A stretch of DNA of 64,000 bases, taken from assembly GCA_947504035.1 (NCBI GenBank), contig CANNGA010000001.1:248001-312000 (forward strand), written 5' to 3'. Under the pieces are notes generated by a model that saw nothing but the letters and a program-made list of their open reading frames with translations, did not search any database and was not told where the DNA came from. Of this stretch, positions 44,430 to 53,561 are shown one piece after another. Made by a program: the position numbers and the translations under genes. Source of the DNA: an uncultured Flavobacteriaceae bacterium. GTDB lineage: Bacteria > Bacteroidota > Bacteroidia > Flavobacteriales > Flavobacteriaceae. How positions within the stretch are numbered: position 1 is the first letter of the stretch; every line of letters starts with the position of its first letter.

Positions 44430-45113
44430 ATGAATACGTTACTTGTAGTTTTATTTTTTTTATCGATTTTTATACTCGTCGTCTTTGCGATTAACTACTA
44501 CAATACAAAACAGGTCGTGCTTAGGGCTTTGTCTAAGTTGACACCCAAAAGTTATATTCAATTCAATGCCAATGAGGCGATTACGTTAAGTGGGCGTGTA
44601 CAGTATATTGACGCGCCTTTAGAAGCGCCTTTTAGCAAGCGCAAATGTGTAGGCTATGTGATAAAAATTGAGCAAAAAACCCAAATAGGTAAAAACAAAC
44701 AATGGAATACTTTAGTTGAAAAGGAAGTGATTCAAGACTTTCTATTAGCTATTAAAGGAACACATGTCATGGTGAAACCTAAAAGTGCTCCTAAAGATTA
44801 CTTAAGTTATTTTGTGGCAGATAAAAAAGAAACATCAGGTATTTTAAATGCGCCTTCTACTCATTTTGAAGACGTATTAGAGCGTTACGGTATTAGATCT
44901 AAGAATAGGTTTGGGCTTAATAAAACAATGCGTTATACAGAGCGTGTTCTAGAAATAGGGGAAACCGTAACCGTAGGAGGTATTGCTAAATGGAAAACAC
45001 TAGACACACCTCTGCAAGGCTACAATTATTCTAAAATTGCAACCTTAGAGACCCAAGACCAACAACAGCTTATTATTACAGATTTACCTGAAGTGATCAT
45101 TAATGACGTATAG
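44430..45113 (+). CDS. membrane-anchored protein with GIDE-like domain
   Basis: 227 residues. One N-terminal TM helix (5-23), then a soluble domain with SGRVQYIDAPLEAPFSKRKC then VGYVIKIEQ and RYTERVLEIGETVTVGGIAK, the pattern of GIDE-type domains also found in the membrane E3 ligase MUL1 but here without a RING. In bacteria the role is unknown. Intergenic distance to the upstream gene is 153 bp, so it is probably separate. Confidence 0.6.
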   Translation: MNTLLVVLFFLSIFILVVFAINYYNTKQVVLRALSKLTPKSYIQFNANEAITLSGRVQYIDAPLEAPFSKRKCVGYVIKIEQKTQIGKNKQWNTLVEKEVIQDFLLAIKGTHVMVKPKSAPKDYLSYFVADKKETSGILNAPSTHFEDVLERYGIRSKNRFGLNKTMRYTERVLEIGETVTVGGIAKWKTLDTPLQGYNYSKIATLETQDQQQLIITDLPEVIINDV

Positions 45114-45125
45114 AGATGTGTCTGT

Positions 45126-45593
45126 TTATTTCCAAGTTTGGCCTTTAAACTGCATGGCAGCTTTTAGAACATCTTTTTGGCTAATTTGACCTATAAGTTT
45201 ACCATTTTCAACAATAGGGAAACGACGGCGTTTTTCTTTTAAAAACTTATTGGCAGCATCAAAAATATTCATATTACCGTCAATAGTTTCAACATTGGTC
45301 GCCATATGATCTTGGATAGTCTTGTCTTGCATTGGCATATTGTAATAACGGCTTTCGCTAATTTGTTTAACGCAATCCCCTTCAGATATAATACCGATTA
45401 ATTCTTGTTTTTCATTAACAACAGGTCCGCCCGAAATTCTATTTTTTATCAATGTCTCCATAACAGTTTCTATAGTTTGATCTGGCCTAAAGGTGATCAA
45501 ATCCTTAGTCATATAGTCGCTTACTTTTAGAGGGGCGGTTTCCGTCAGTGTTGACTGGTGTTTTCTAGCCCCTTGAAAACTTTTAATACCCAT
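45126..45593 (-). CDS. two-CBS-domain protein
   Basis: 155 residues. Two CBS motifs: VSDYMTKDLITFRPDQTIET ... GGPVVNEKQELIGIISEGD and IQDHMATNVETIDGNMNIFD ... RRFPIVENGKLIGQISQKD. CBS pairs bind adenine nucleotides and act as energy or ion-strength sensors. No fused enzyme, so it is a stand-alone regulator of an unknown partner. It converges on the GIDE-like gene (12 bp between stops). The upstream intergenic stretch 45594-46095 shows no gene. Confidence 0.85.
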   Translation of the reverse strand: MGIKSFQGARKHQSTLTETAPLKVSDYMTKDLITFRPDQTIETVMETLIKNRISGGPVVNEKQELIGIISEGDCVKQISESRYYNMPMQDKTIQDHMATNVETIDGNMNIFDAANKFLKEKRRRFPIVENGKLIGQISQKDVLKAAMQFKGQTWK

Positions 45594-46062
45594 AATATTA
45601 GATTTTTAGTTCTTCTAAAAGTACTTAAAAAAAACTAGTTTTCCTAAAGCTACTGTCTTAAAGAAAACTTAAGAGTATTAAAAATCACTTATAATTAGAG
45701 GGGTTAACTACGCACAGGTATCTTAAAATGTTAAAAAATGAAGCTGATCTATTTATAATGGCTGTTGCGTTGTAGTCGTTAAAATGCCTCAAATGGTGGT
45801 TGTTTATGTGTTATGTGTTGGAGAATATGTCTTTAGAGTTGCAAATGTCTATTCCTGTAACGTAGAAAACATCAAACGTATTTAGGGTTTTTTGAGGCGT
45901 TTTCCAACGCGTTAAAGCCACTAGTGTTAGGTGTTGGGCAGCGTTATGCATCTTCAGGGCTGAAGCGTTTATGCTTAACGCGCTGTTGTAGTTAAAAGAG
46001 AGGGGTATATCAACTAAGAGAACAATTAATAAACTTTTAAGAGATTAAGTGCCAATTTTTTA

Positions 46063-46070
46063 TAGTTTTG
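46063..46070 (+). promoter_or_regulatory. TAnnTTTG box
   Basis: TAGTTTTG, 26 bp before the start of the TPR-like secreted protein; full consensus at the -7 element. No clear -33 TTG. Confidence 0.5.
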
Positions 46071-46095
46071 GACGTCGAATTAAAATAAAAAGAAG

Positions 46096-46797
46096 ATGAA
46101 AGGAATTGTGACATTGGTATTATTTGTAACAACGCTTGCTACAAGTGCACAAAGTAATGCAGCATTAATTAAGCATTTTGAAGCCTATAACAAACAAATG
46201 CGAATACAGGGGGATGTACAAGGAATGATTAATGCCATGACACATTTAAATGTGTTGGCACCTTCAGAAGCAAGAAAAGATACACTGGCTTATATTTATA
46301 CCACAGAGGGTAAGTATGTGCAAGCCTTAAATACGATTGGAATAGATCGTAAAATTGACGATTCTGAAATCGCATTGGAAGTCAAAGCTATCGCTTTAAA
46401 AGCTTTAAAACAACCAGAGCGTGCTTTAGAACATTACAAGGCTTTATTTGATAAAAAGCCAACGCCAGAATTGACTTATGAACTCGCGGAGTTGAGTTTA
46501 CAAGTACTGAAATTAGATGCAGCTTTAGAATATATCAACTACGGTCTTGCAAATGCCAAACCTGAAATGAAACGGGCTTATTATGAAAGACAAACACCTT
46601 ATGAGGTGGCGCTTAAAAGTGGATTTATGTATCTTAAGGCATTACAATTGTATCAAAAAGACAAAGTAAATAATATGGATGCCGTAATTGCTGCTTTGGA
46701 TGACACCTTAAAAGCCTCTCCAAACTTTAATTTAGCAAAGATTACAAAAAACGAAATATTAAGACAACATCAAGAATTGCAGGCCTCTAAAAAATAG
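46096..46797 (+). CDS. secreted TPR-like protein
   Basis: 233 residues; signal peptide ends at ATSAQ. The rest is a chain of helix pairs (ALAYIYTTEGKYVQALNTIG-type, IALKALKQPERALEHYKALF, ELSLQVLKLDAALEYINYGL), so a tetratricopeptide-like scaffold of about four repeats, probably periplasmic. Partner unknown. A hairpin with T-run behind the stop (46827-46854) is its terminator. Confidence 0.75.
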   Translation: MKGIVTLVLFVTTLATSAQSNAALIKHFEAYNKQMRIQGDVQGMINAMTHLNVLAPSEARKDTLAYIYTTEGKYVQALNTIGIDRKIDDSEIALEVKAIALKALKQPERALEHYKALFDKKPTPELTYELAELSLQVLKLDAALEYINYGLANAKPEMKRAYYERQTPYEVALKSGFMYLKALQLYQKDKVNNMDAVIAALDDTLKASPNFNLAKITKNEILRQHQELQASKK

Positions 46798-46819
46798 AGG
46801 ATAAATTGTATACACAGTT

Positions 46820-47344
46820 TTAGTTAGGGCGCTCGATATTTTGAGCGTCCTTTTCAATTTTTTTATTCAATTGAAAATTTAAATTAGAAAAGGCCTCAGA
46901 AAGATCTTTTACTGCAATTAAGAGTTGAGCTCTATCATTGGCATGTATTTCAATAATTTCTTTGGTTTTGTATAACATGCTTTCTATGATCGTGATTCTT
47001 GAAAGTATGGCTTGAGTTGAAAATTTTTCGGGAAGGGTATCATGAGTTTCAATAATAAGATCTTCGATGGGAACATCATTGTTTTCAAAAAAACTAAAAT
47101 CAGGTATTTTTAAGTCTTCTATAATTGTGGCTAAGGTAAAATAACCTACCCAATCACTTATTTGAGATTTCACTTTTGAATCTAAAGAAAACTCGGTGTA
47201 ATCTAACGTTTTTAAGTCCGTTTCTGTAAATCTAATCTTTTCTTTAGTCGTGCTTACGGCAACTTCAGCAGATTGCTGCTGCGTTTTGTTACAAGACGCT
47301 ATACTAAGACATAAATAAAATAGTAGTAAAAGCCTTAAGGTCAT
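46820..47344 (-). CDS. lipoprotein of unknown function
   Basis: 174 residues, lipobox SIASC with the acylated Cys at 18. After a short acidic linker the mature part is mostly helical (LSRITIIESMLYKTKEII, LLIAVKDLSEAFSNLNFQLN). No family recognised; flavobacteria hold many such small helical lipoproteins. It converges on the TPR-like gene with 22 bp between stops. Its end overlaps the terminator hairpin of that gene. Confidence 0.7.
   Translation of the reverse strand: MTLRLLLLFYLCLSIASCNKTQQQSAEVAVSTTKEKIRFTETDLKTLDYTEFSLDSKVKSQISDWVGYFTLATIIEDLKIPDFSFFENNDVPIEDLIIETHDTLPEKFSTQAILSRITIIESMLYKTKEIIEIHANDRAQLLIAVKDLSEAFSNLNFQLNKKIEKDAQNIERPN
46827..46854 (+). terminator. terminator after the TPR-like gene
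   Basis: Stem GGGCGCTC / GAGCGTCC (one wobble pair), loop of 8, followed by TTTT. It overlaps the last codons of the opposing lipoprotein gene. Confidence 0.6.
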
Positions 47345-47398
47345 GACGTGTTTTGTTTTCGTTCTTGAGTGTTACAAATATATAGTATTCATTTACGT

Positions 47399-47428
47399 TT
47401 TGTAGCGTTTTGATTAATTGTATATTTG
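47399..47428 (+). promoter_or_regulatory. promoter of the HupE/UreJ gene
   Basis: TTTG at 47399-47402 and TATATTTG at 47421-47428 form a full -33/-7 pair with 18-bp spacing. The -7 box covers the TTG at 47426, so transcription starts after it and the ATG at 47453 must be the real start. Confidence 0.6.
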
Positions 47429-47452
47429 AAGCACCCTAAAATCTTTTTTGAA

Positions 47453-48043
47453 ATGCGCGATACTTTTTTTTTCAATGTAGAATATGGTGTCTATCACGTT
47501 CTTGATATTAACGCCTACGATCATGTTTTATTTTTAATGGTACTTACCATTCCGTATGTGTTTAAAGATTGGAAACGTGTGCTCTTATTGGTGTCCATGT
47601 TTACACTAGGGCATACATTATCTTTAGTGCTGGCGGCCTACCATGTGGTTGCTGTTAGTGGAGTTATGGTAGAGTTTTTAATTCCAGTCACAATTTTAAT
47701 AGTCGCTATTTACAATGTGTTTACAGCAGGTCGAGGTGCACAAAAAGAACGTGTAGGCTTACTGTTTTTAACAACGCTGTTTTTTGGCTTGATCCATGGC
47801 TTAGGGTTTGCGAGCCAGTTTCATATGCTGGCAGATGGGGGTACGCATAAATTGGTATTGCTTCTTGAATTTGCTTTAGGCATAGAAATTGCTCAAATTA
47901 TCATTGTGTTTATCGTTCTTTTCCTAGGTTACGTTATACAGACCATATTTAGATTTACAAAACGAGATTGGATTATCGTAATATCATCTATTGTCATTGG
48001 CTTGGTCATTCCAATGCTGCTTAGAAGTCCGTTTTTGAAATAA
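47453..48043 (+). CDS. HupE/UreJ family membrane protein
   Basis: 196 residues from ATG 47453 (a longer TTG frame begins inside the promoter). About six to seven TM helices. Contains VLDINAYDHVLFLMVLTIPY and TLGHTLSLVLAAYH then FFGLIHGLGFASQF, typical of the HupE/UreJ_2 group, which have histidines (DH, GHT, IHG) in the membrane that may bind nickel or another metal. In flavobacteria these proteins are widespread and their cargo is not certain. No hydrogenase or urease genes nearby. Confidence 0.85.
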   Translation: MRDTFFFNVEYGVYHVLDINAYDHVLFLMVLTIPYVFKDWKRVLLLVSMFTLGHTLSLVLAAYHVVAVSGVMVEFLIPVTILIVAIYNVFTAGRGAQKERVGLLFLTTLFFGLIHGLGFASQFHMLADGGTHKLVLLLEFALGIEIAQIIIVFIVLFLGYVIQTIFRFTKRDWIIVISSIVIGLVIPMLLRSPFLK

Positions 48044-48161
48044 AATACCCATGTTACGTGTGTTTTTGTTAAAACTTTAACGCCTCGGTATTGTGATTAC
48101 AACTTTAAGACCTTAATTTCGTTGCAATGCTTCCATATTCAGCATAACATTATAAAAAATA

Positions 48162-48593
48162 ATGCAAAGAGAAAAACAATTAAAATACGATAAAGCGTAT
48201 TTGCGCATGGCCAAAGAATGGGGGAAACTCTCTTATTGCAAACGCAAACAAGTGGGAGCGATTATTGTTAAAGATCGTATGATTATATCCGATGGTTACA
48301 ATGGCACGCCTACTGGATTTGAAAATTTTTGTGAAGACGAAGCGGGGTATACCAAGTGGTATGTCTTGCATGCAGAAGCCAATGCGATTTTAAAAGTAGC
48401 AGCATCGACGCAATCTTGTAAAGGGGCTACCTTGTACATAACGTTGTCGCCATGCAAAGAATGTAGTAAGCTAATACACCAATCGGGTATTGTAAAAGTG
48501 GTGTATAATAGCGCATATAAAGACGATTCGGGGCTTAAATTTCTAAAGCGCGCAGGGATAGAATTACAACTTATAGAAGATTTAGAAGGCTAA
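48162..48593 (+). CDS. dCMP/CMP deaminase-type zinc enzyme
   Basis: 143 residues. Zinc-binding and catalytic motif HAEANAILK (His, Glu) and PCKECSK (two Cys) are complete, with the VGAIIVKDRMIISDGYNGTP start typical of deoxycytidylate deaminases (ComEB-like). It would turn dCMP into dUMP for thymidylate synthesis in the cytosol. Its stop overlaps the start of the S41 peptidase gene by one base, so the two are co-translated. No allosteric dCTP/dTTP region can be assigned with certainty. Confidence 0.88.
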   Translation: MQREKQLKYDKAYLRMAKEWGKLSYCKRKQVGAIIVKDRMIISDGYNGTPTGFENFCEDEAGYTKWYVLHAEANAILKVAASTQSCKGATLYITLSPCKECSKLIHQSGIVKVVYNSAYKDDSGLKFLKRAGIELQLIEDLEG

Positions 48594-50191
48594 TGCAATT
48601 TCAAAAAAAATACATACCCTTATTGTTAGGTGTAGCTATTGCTGCGGGCATTTTTATTGGAGGGACATTAGATTTTAATGATACCTCAAACCGTTTGTTT
48701 ACCTCGAACAGTAAAAAGGATAAACTGAACCGTTTAATTGATTATATCGATTACGATTATGTCGACGATATCAACACCGATAGTATTGTCGATGTAACAG
48801 TTAATGGGATTTTAGAAAATTTAGATCCGCACTCCGTTTACATTCCAAGGGAAGATATGCAACGCGTTACAGAAGAATTGCGTGGTAATTTTGTAGGGAT
48901 AGGAGTTAGTTTTTATACCTATAAAGATACCATAGCGGTTATACGTCCAATAGCCAACGGCCCAAGTGCTAGAGCAGGAATTAAAAGTGGTGATAGAATT
49001 TTAATGGCGAATAAGGATACTTTATATGGAGACCGTTTAAAGGATGGCGAAATTATAAAAAAGTTGAAAGGGCCTTTAGATTCTAAGGTGAACCTAAAAG
49101 TGTACAGAAGAGGAGCTCCCCAATTGTTAAATTTTACAGTGAAACGCGGTAAGATCCCCTTAAAAAGTGTGGATGCGCATTACATGTTGGCAGATAAGCT
49201 TGGCTATATAAAGATTAATAAATTCGCCGAAACGACCTATGCCGAGTTTAAAAAAGGATTAGCAGCACTTATGTCTAAAGGTGCAGAGGCTATTGTTTTA
49301 GATTTGAGAGGTAATCCGGGAGGGCGATTAGATATTACAGAAAAAATTGTGGATGAGTTTTTAGAAGACGATAAGCTTATTCTGTTCACTAAAAATAAGA
49401 CGGGTGAGGTTGAAAAAATCATGGCTACTGAAAAAGGAGATTTCGAAAATGGGCACGTTTATGTGCTGATTGATGAAAATTCGGCTTCAGCAAGTGAAAT
49501 TGTAGCAGGAGCTCTGCAAGATAATGACAAAGGCACTATTGTGGGACGACGTTCTTATGGTAAGGGCTTGGTGCAGCGAGAAATGGATTTAGGAGACGGA
49601 AGTGCTGTGCGTTTAACAGTATCTAGATACTACACGCCAACGGGACGTTCGATTCAGCGTCCTTATGGAAAAGGTAATGAGGCCTACCATGAAGATTATT
49701 ACAAGCGTATTGCTTCTGGAGAGCTTACAGATGGGGATAAGATAGAAGTCGCTGATTCGTTAAAATTTACGACCCCTAAGGGTAAAGTCGTGTATGGCGG
49801 TGGGGGTATTATACCAGACGTATTTGTACCTGTAGATAAATCAATGCAAAACGAAACGCTTAGGTATTTGAAACGTAGAGGTGTTATTGGGTATTTCGTG
49901 TTTGAAGCTTTAGAAAAAGACCGCTCGCGTTTCGAGGCCTACCAGCGTCAGGAATTTATAGATGCTTTCGAAGTAGACGATGATATGGTTTTAGAATTTC
50001 AGGATTACTTAAATGTTAGGATAGGTTCTAAAATTACTTTTGTGGCCTACCACGAAGAAGTTAAACAATACATAAAGGCAACTTTGGCAGATCAACTTTT
50101 CGGTAATGGAGCGCTTCAAGAAGTTTTAAATCAAAGAGACATCATGTTAGATGAGGTGCTCGTTTTACATCAAGCGTCTACTATAGAGTAA
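48593..50191 (+). CDS. C-terminal processing peptidase (S41 family)
   Basis: 532 residues with an N-terminal signal anchor (8-24). PDZ domain about 90-180 (GIGVSFYTYKDTIAVIRPIA, GPSARAGIKSGDRIL) and S41 core 185-345 with DLRGNPGGRLD, the serine in DENSASASEIVAGAL (about Ser299) and the lysine in RSYGKGLVQ (about Lys324). This is the Ser-Lys dyad of Ctp/Tsp proteases, which trim or degrade periplasmic proteins from the C-terminus. Start codon overlaps the deaminase stop (TAATG). Confidence 0.93.
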   Translation: MQFQKKYIPLLLGVAIAAGIFIGGTLDFNDTSNRLFTSNSKKDKLNRLIDYIDYDYVDDINTDSIVDVTVNGILENLDPHSVYIPREDMQRVTEELRGNFVGIGVSFYTYKDTIAVIRPIANGPSARAGIKSGDRILMANKDTLYGDRLKDGEIIKKLKGPLDSKVNLKVYRRGAPQLLNFTVKRGKIPLKSVDAHYMLADKLGYIKINKFAETTYAEFKKGLAALMSKGAEAIVLDLRGNPGGRLDITEKIVDEFLEDDKLILFTKNKTGEVEKIMATEKGDFENGHVYVLIDENSASASEIVAGALQDNDKGTIVGRRSYGKGLVQREMDLGDGSAVRLTVSRYYTPTGRSIQRPYGKGNEAYHEDYYKRIASGELTDGDKIEVADSLKFTTPKGKVVYGGGGIIPDVFVPVDKSMQNETLRYLKRRGVIGYFVFEALEKDRSRFEAYQRQEFIDAFEVDDDMVLEFQDYLNVRIGSKITFVAYHEEVKQYIKATLADQLFGNGALQEVLNQRDIMLDEVLVLHQASTIE

Positions 50192-50206
50192 CGTTAGAGT
50201 TTTAGT

Positions 50207-50818
50207 TTAGGATTCTGAGATCTTGTCGTGTACTTTAGCGTGTTTGCCACCATTCCAAAGGGTTAAAATATCTGTGGCAACATGCGCACCACTGCCAGAA
50301 GCAATGGCAAATTGACTTCTCCATCCGGCTAGTGTGCCTGCAACATATAAATTTGAAGTGATAAGATGGTCTGTGTTTTTTAACCAAATTCTATCCTTTT
50401 CTAGAGCAGCTCTCGGGTGCGGCTCACAGTACTGTTCTAAACCTTTAATGTGCATCAAATTGGTGTAGCCAACAGCAATAACAACAAGTTTAGAAGTGTA
50501 GGTGTTTTTATTGGTGCGAATGGTGTAACCATCATTAGTCGCTTGTAATTCTAAGACTTTTTCCTTTTCAATTTGTAGAACATGCGGGTATACGTCGGTA
50601 AGTTGTTGTTTACCGTTTTCAAGAATAGAGGCACCAGTAGTTTCTGGGGCTAAACCTAATACATTATTAAATACAGCCGTTTGTAAATGCGATGTTTTTT
50701 GGTGCGTGATAATGCCTATTTTTTTAGAGCTAGCATAAACCTTGTGTTGTGCAGACCCTAGCATTAAAGCGCAAGATAAACCTGCTGCACCTCCACCAAT
50801 AATAAGAGCATCGAACAT
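50207..50818 (-). CDS. small FAD-dependent oxidoreductase, thioredoxin-reductase-like
   Basis: 203 residues. Starts with the FAD-binding DALIIGGGAAGLSCALMLG and has a second conserved part LYVAGTLAGWRSQFAIASGS near 165. Thioredoxin reductases have about 310 residues with a redox CxxC and an NADPH domain; both are absent here, so this is a short one-domain relative that may bind FAD only or act as a partner. Followed by a small membrane-protein gene in the same direction (it lies upstream of this gene by 4 bp). Confidence 0.75.
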   Translation of the reverse strand: MFDALIIGGGAAGLSCALMLGSAQHKVYASSKKIGIITHQKTSHLQTAVFNNVLGLAPETTGASILENGKQQLTDVYPHVLQIEKEKVLELQATNDGYTIRTNKNTYTSKLVVIAVGYTNLMHIKGLEQYCEPHPRAALEKDRIWLKNTDHLITSNLYVAGTLAGWRSQFAIASGSGAHVATDILTLWNGGKHAKVHDKISES

Positions 50819-50822
50819 GAGA

Positions 50823-51026
50823 CTAGTGTTTGCGTTTTATTTTTTCTTCAATACGTTTAGAGGTTAGTAAAATTAGCATTAAAACAATAGCACATAATGA
50901 CGCCATTATCGTAATTAAAGCGACAATACTTTGTCCTTTAAATGGGGCGCTTAGATTAATTTGCGTAGCATTAAAAATGCCTAAACCTAAAGCGATAGCT
51001 ATAATTGTATATGCGAGGTACTTCAT
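50823..51026 (-). CDS. small two-TM membrane protein
   Basis: 67 residues: hydrophobic helices at about 4-20 and 33-54, basic tail (SKRIEEKIKRKH) in the cytosol. It is the first gene of a two-gene unit with the FAD protein (4-bp gap). Opposite-strand frames of similar length exist, but this one has signal-like start, TM segments and positive-inside tail. Conserved in related bacteria as far as I recall. Confidence 0.6.
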   Translation of the reverse strand: MKYLAYTIIAIALGLGIFNATQINLSAPFKGQSIVALITIMASLCAIVLMLILLTSKRIEEKIKRKH

Positions 51027-51178
51027 GCGTTAACGGTGTTGTTCTGTTTTTGTGTGTTATAGGCTTTCAAAATAAAGCATATAACAACGTCTTTTTGCAA
51101 AGGTCTATATTTATTGTGAGAATCTAGCGGTCATTAATTTGAAACTTTAACTATTTTTATGCCTTAATTTAAAGTGAT

Positions 51179-51742
51179 ATGTTTCAGTTAGGAAAAACTA
51201 TTGTTTCAGAAGATATTATTAAAAAAGATTTTGCGTGTAATTTAAGCGCTTGTAAAGGCGCATGCTGTATAGATGGAGATGCGGGTGCACCTCTAGATGA
51301 AGATGAGGTTGCTATATTAGAACGCATTTATCCTAAAGTAAAGCCTTTTTTACGAGAAGAAGGTGCGGCGGCAATAGCAGCTCAGGGCACTCATATTGTG
51401 ACCGAAGATGGTGATTTAGAGACCCCTTTAATAGATGGTGCCGATTGCGCGTATGTGATTTTTGATGATAAAAATGTAGCGCTATGTGCTATAGAAGAAG
51501 CCTATAATCAAGGCGAAATAACATGGAAGAAACCTATTTCTTGCCATTTGTATCCCGTTCGTGTTGCCAATTATACCGAGTTTTCTGCTGTGAATTACCA
51601 TAAATGGCAAATTTGTGACGATGCCTGTACGTTAGGAAAAGAATTGCAAGTGCCTGTTTATAAGTTTGTAAAAGAAGCATTGATACGAAAGTTTGGAGAA
51701 GATTGGTATCTAGAATTAGAAAAGGTAGCAGAGGGACTTTAA
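51179..51742 (+). CDS. DUF3109 family protein
   Basis: 187 residues. The cysteine-rich start DFACNLSACKGACCIDGDAG and the later CAYVIFDD, LCAIEEAYNQG and PISCHLYPVR match DUF3109 proteins, found throughout Bacteroidota. The cysteine pattern is like that of Fe-S or zinc proteins of the YkgJ-type group (CxGxCC). Exact function unknown. Own transcript, 145 bp from the divergent small gene. Confidence 0.85.
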   Translation: MFQLGKTIVSEDIIKKDFACNLSACKGACCIDGDAGAPLDEDEVAILERIYPKVKPFLREEGAAAIAAQGTHIVTEDGDLETPLIDGADCAYVIFDDKNVALCAIEEAYNQGEITWKKPISCHLYPVRVANYTEFSAVNYHKWQICDDACTLGKELQVPVYKFVKEALIRKFGEDWYLELEKVAEGL

Positions 51743-51821
51743 TAGGCGTGGTGTACGTTTATTTTTAGTAGATTAGCAGTAACATCTTGCGTTTAGGGAG
51801 AGGTTCAAAACTATTGTTTTT

Positions 51822-52322
51822 ATGGTATTCCTGCGAAAATGGTATTATACATTGTTTAAAAAGGAGATGGAGCTGCATCGTGTGTTCCTGTATGCACCTG
51901 TGTCGATTCGTGGCGCCTCTAACTACATAGAATGGGAGGGCGATAACATACTACAATGTATCGTAGAAACGGCATCTGAAACTAAAAAGGTAAAAGGCTC
52001 GCGGTATCACTTTCAAAATGATACTGCGCATAAAAACTTAACCCTAGTGTTTTTGGGGTGGAATGCCGAAAAGAGAATTCACTATAAATTAACGTATATG
52101 CCTGTTCGTAAAAAAGAACTGACTGCTCCTGTCTTTGCGGCGATTACGCGTAGTGTTAAACGTAAAACATGGCATATGGGTAAGCCGAAAACTATAGTAA
52201 TGCCTACTTTAGAGGTGCAAACATCTCGAATGGATCTGGCTAAAGTTAAACTAATGCATTGTATTGATGCTAAGATAGCAGCGTTAAAGCATAAATTAGA
52301 CGTCGAAACTTCTAAGACTTAA
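51822..52322 (+). CDS. hypothetical protein, first gene of DUF4407 operon
   Basis: 166 residues, basic (many Lys/Arg), no signal or TM helix. A beta-rich middle (HRVFLYAPVSIRGASNYIEW, RYHFQNDTAHKNLTLVFLGW) followed by a C-terminal helix (KLMHCIDAKIAALKHKLDVE). Not recognised. It precedes the DUF4407 gene by 9 bp, so it belongs to the five-gene membrane operon 51822-56389. Confidence 0.6.
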   Translation: MVFLRKWYYTLFKKEMELHRVFLYAPVSIRGASNYIEWEGDNILQCIVETASETKKVKGSRYHFQNDTAHKNLTLVFLGWNAEKRIHYKLTYMPVRKKELTAPVFAAITRSVKRKTWHMGKPKTIVMPTLEVQTSRMDLAKVKLMHCIDAKIAALKHKLDVETSKT

Positions 52323-52331
52323 AATATAACA

Positions 52332-53561
52332 ATGAAAAGATCTTTTTATGAATCGCCAAAGCCAGGATGGCTTATGAAATTATTATGGAAAGCAGCTGGA
52401 GCAGATGCTTATTTGCTTTCTAGATCTACTTACAATGACCAAGCAAAATATGCTTGTTTGGGCGGAGTTGTTGTTGCTACAGGGTTTATGGCTGCGCTTG
52501 CTGGAGGGTATGCCATGTATACTATTTTTGCGCCAGGAGATAGTGCTCTAGTAGATGAAACCCATATACCTACTGCGGGAATGGCAGTTGTGTTTGGGAT
52601 TATATGGGGGTTAATTATTTTTAACTTAGATCGTTTTATAGTGGCGTCTAGTGGTGTTGGAGACGGTACCGAAGCGATAAAGTGGAGTGAATTCATGGGG
52701 GCTTTGCCTAGGGTACTCATGGGGGTGATTATTGCCATTACGATTTCTAAGCCTGTAGAAATTAGAATGTTTAAAACAGAGATAGATACCGCTTTGTATG
52801 AGAAGCAAATTGTAAAACAAAAAGAGTTTGAAAACGCAACACGCTCTACTTTCGAAGAAAGTTTTGCGGGATTAGAGCGCCGTAAAAACGAATTGGATGC
52901 AAAAAGAGATGCGCTCGTAACAGCTTTAAATAAGGCAGAGGCAGAATTTGCAGACGAAATAGGAGGGCGAAATGCCGCGGGAAGAGGTATAGGGCCAAAC
53001 GCTAAAGCGTTTCAGGCTACAATTGTTAAATACGAAAAAAAGATAAAAGATTTTGACCGCGTAAATGCATCAAAATTTGCGTCTATAGAAGAAGAGCATG
53101 TGGCCTTAGAAGAAGAATTAAAAGGGCTTCTTGGTCAAAATAAAAAAGTGGCTGCGGGTTTAAACGGACTGTTAGAGCGTATAAAATTAGCGCATGAAAT
53201 TGCAGGGTTTTGGATAAGCCTTTTTATAACACTATTGTTTATGGCAATAGAATTAACACCTATTTTCTTTAAAATGATGTTGACAAAGAGTCCTTATAAT
53301 TATATGAGTGATAATACCAAAGAATTAATGCTAGCTGAAGCAGGAATAGAAGTAGAGAAGAATTATTTTAAGAATAAGAAAGGGCAAGACCGTCATAGAA
53401 TAATATATCATGCAGCTCGAGAAGAACTGGGTAAAAAGAAGGATTTTATTCTGGCTCAGGAAAAATTAAATGAAGCGATAATAGATAAATGGGTGTCGCA
53501 GGAATTGGAAAATGTAAATGCTAATTTAGAAGATTACATAGCTGTAAAAAAAGAAGCATAG
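52332..53561 (+). CDS. DUF4407 membrane protein with coiled coil
   Basis: 409 residues. Two N-terminal TM helices (about 40-66, 83-104), another near 128-142, a long coiled-coil stretch (about 150-280: RKNELDAKRDALVTALNKAE, EEEHVALEEELKGLLGQNKK), then a TM near 285-310 and a charged cytosolic tail. This is the pattern of DUF4407, with the conserved start GAD...LL and FNLDRFIV. Members are often found with secretion or defence-like clusters, role unknown. The stop overlaps the next start by one base. Confidence 0.85.
   Translation: MKRSFYESPKPGWLMKLLWKAAGADAYLLSRSTYNDQAKYACLGGVVVATGFMAALAGGYAMYTIFAPGDSALVDETHIPTAGMAVVFGIIWGLIIFNLDRFIVASSGVGDGTEAIKWSEFMGALPRVLMGVIIAITISKPVEIRMFKTEIDTALYEKQIVKQKEFENATRSTFEESFAGLERRKNELDAKRDALVTALNKAEAEFADEIGGRNAAGRGIGPNAKAFQATIVKYEKKIKDFDRVNASKFASIEEEHVALEEELKGLLGQNKKVAAGLNGLLERIKLAHEIAGFWISLFITLLFMAIELTPIFFKMMLTKSPYNYMSDNTKELMLAEAGIEVEKNYFKNKKGQDRHRIIYHAAREELGKKKDFILAQEKLNEAIIDKWVSQELENVNANLEDYIAVKKEA

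Noticed and set aside
47426-47452. Upstream TTG start of the HupE/UreJ gene
   Set aside because: The TTG is inside the -7 promoter box, so it would not be in the mRNA.
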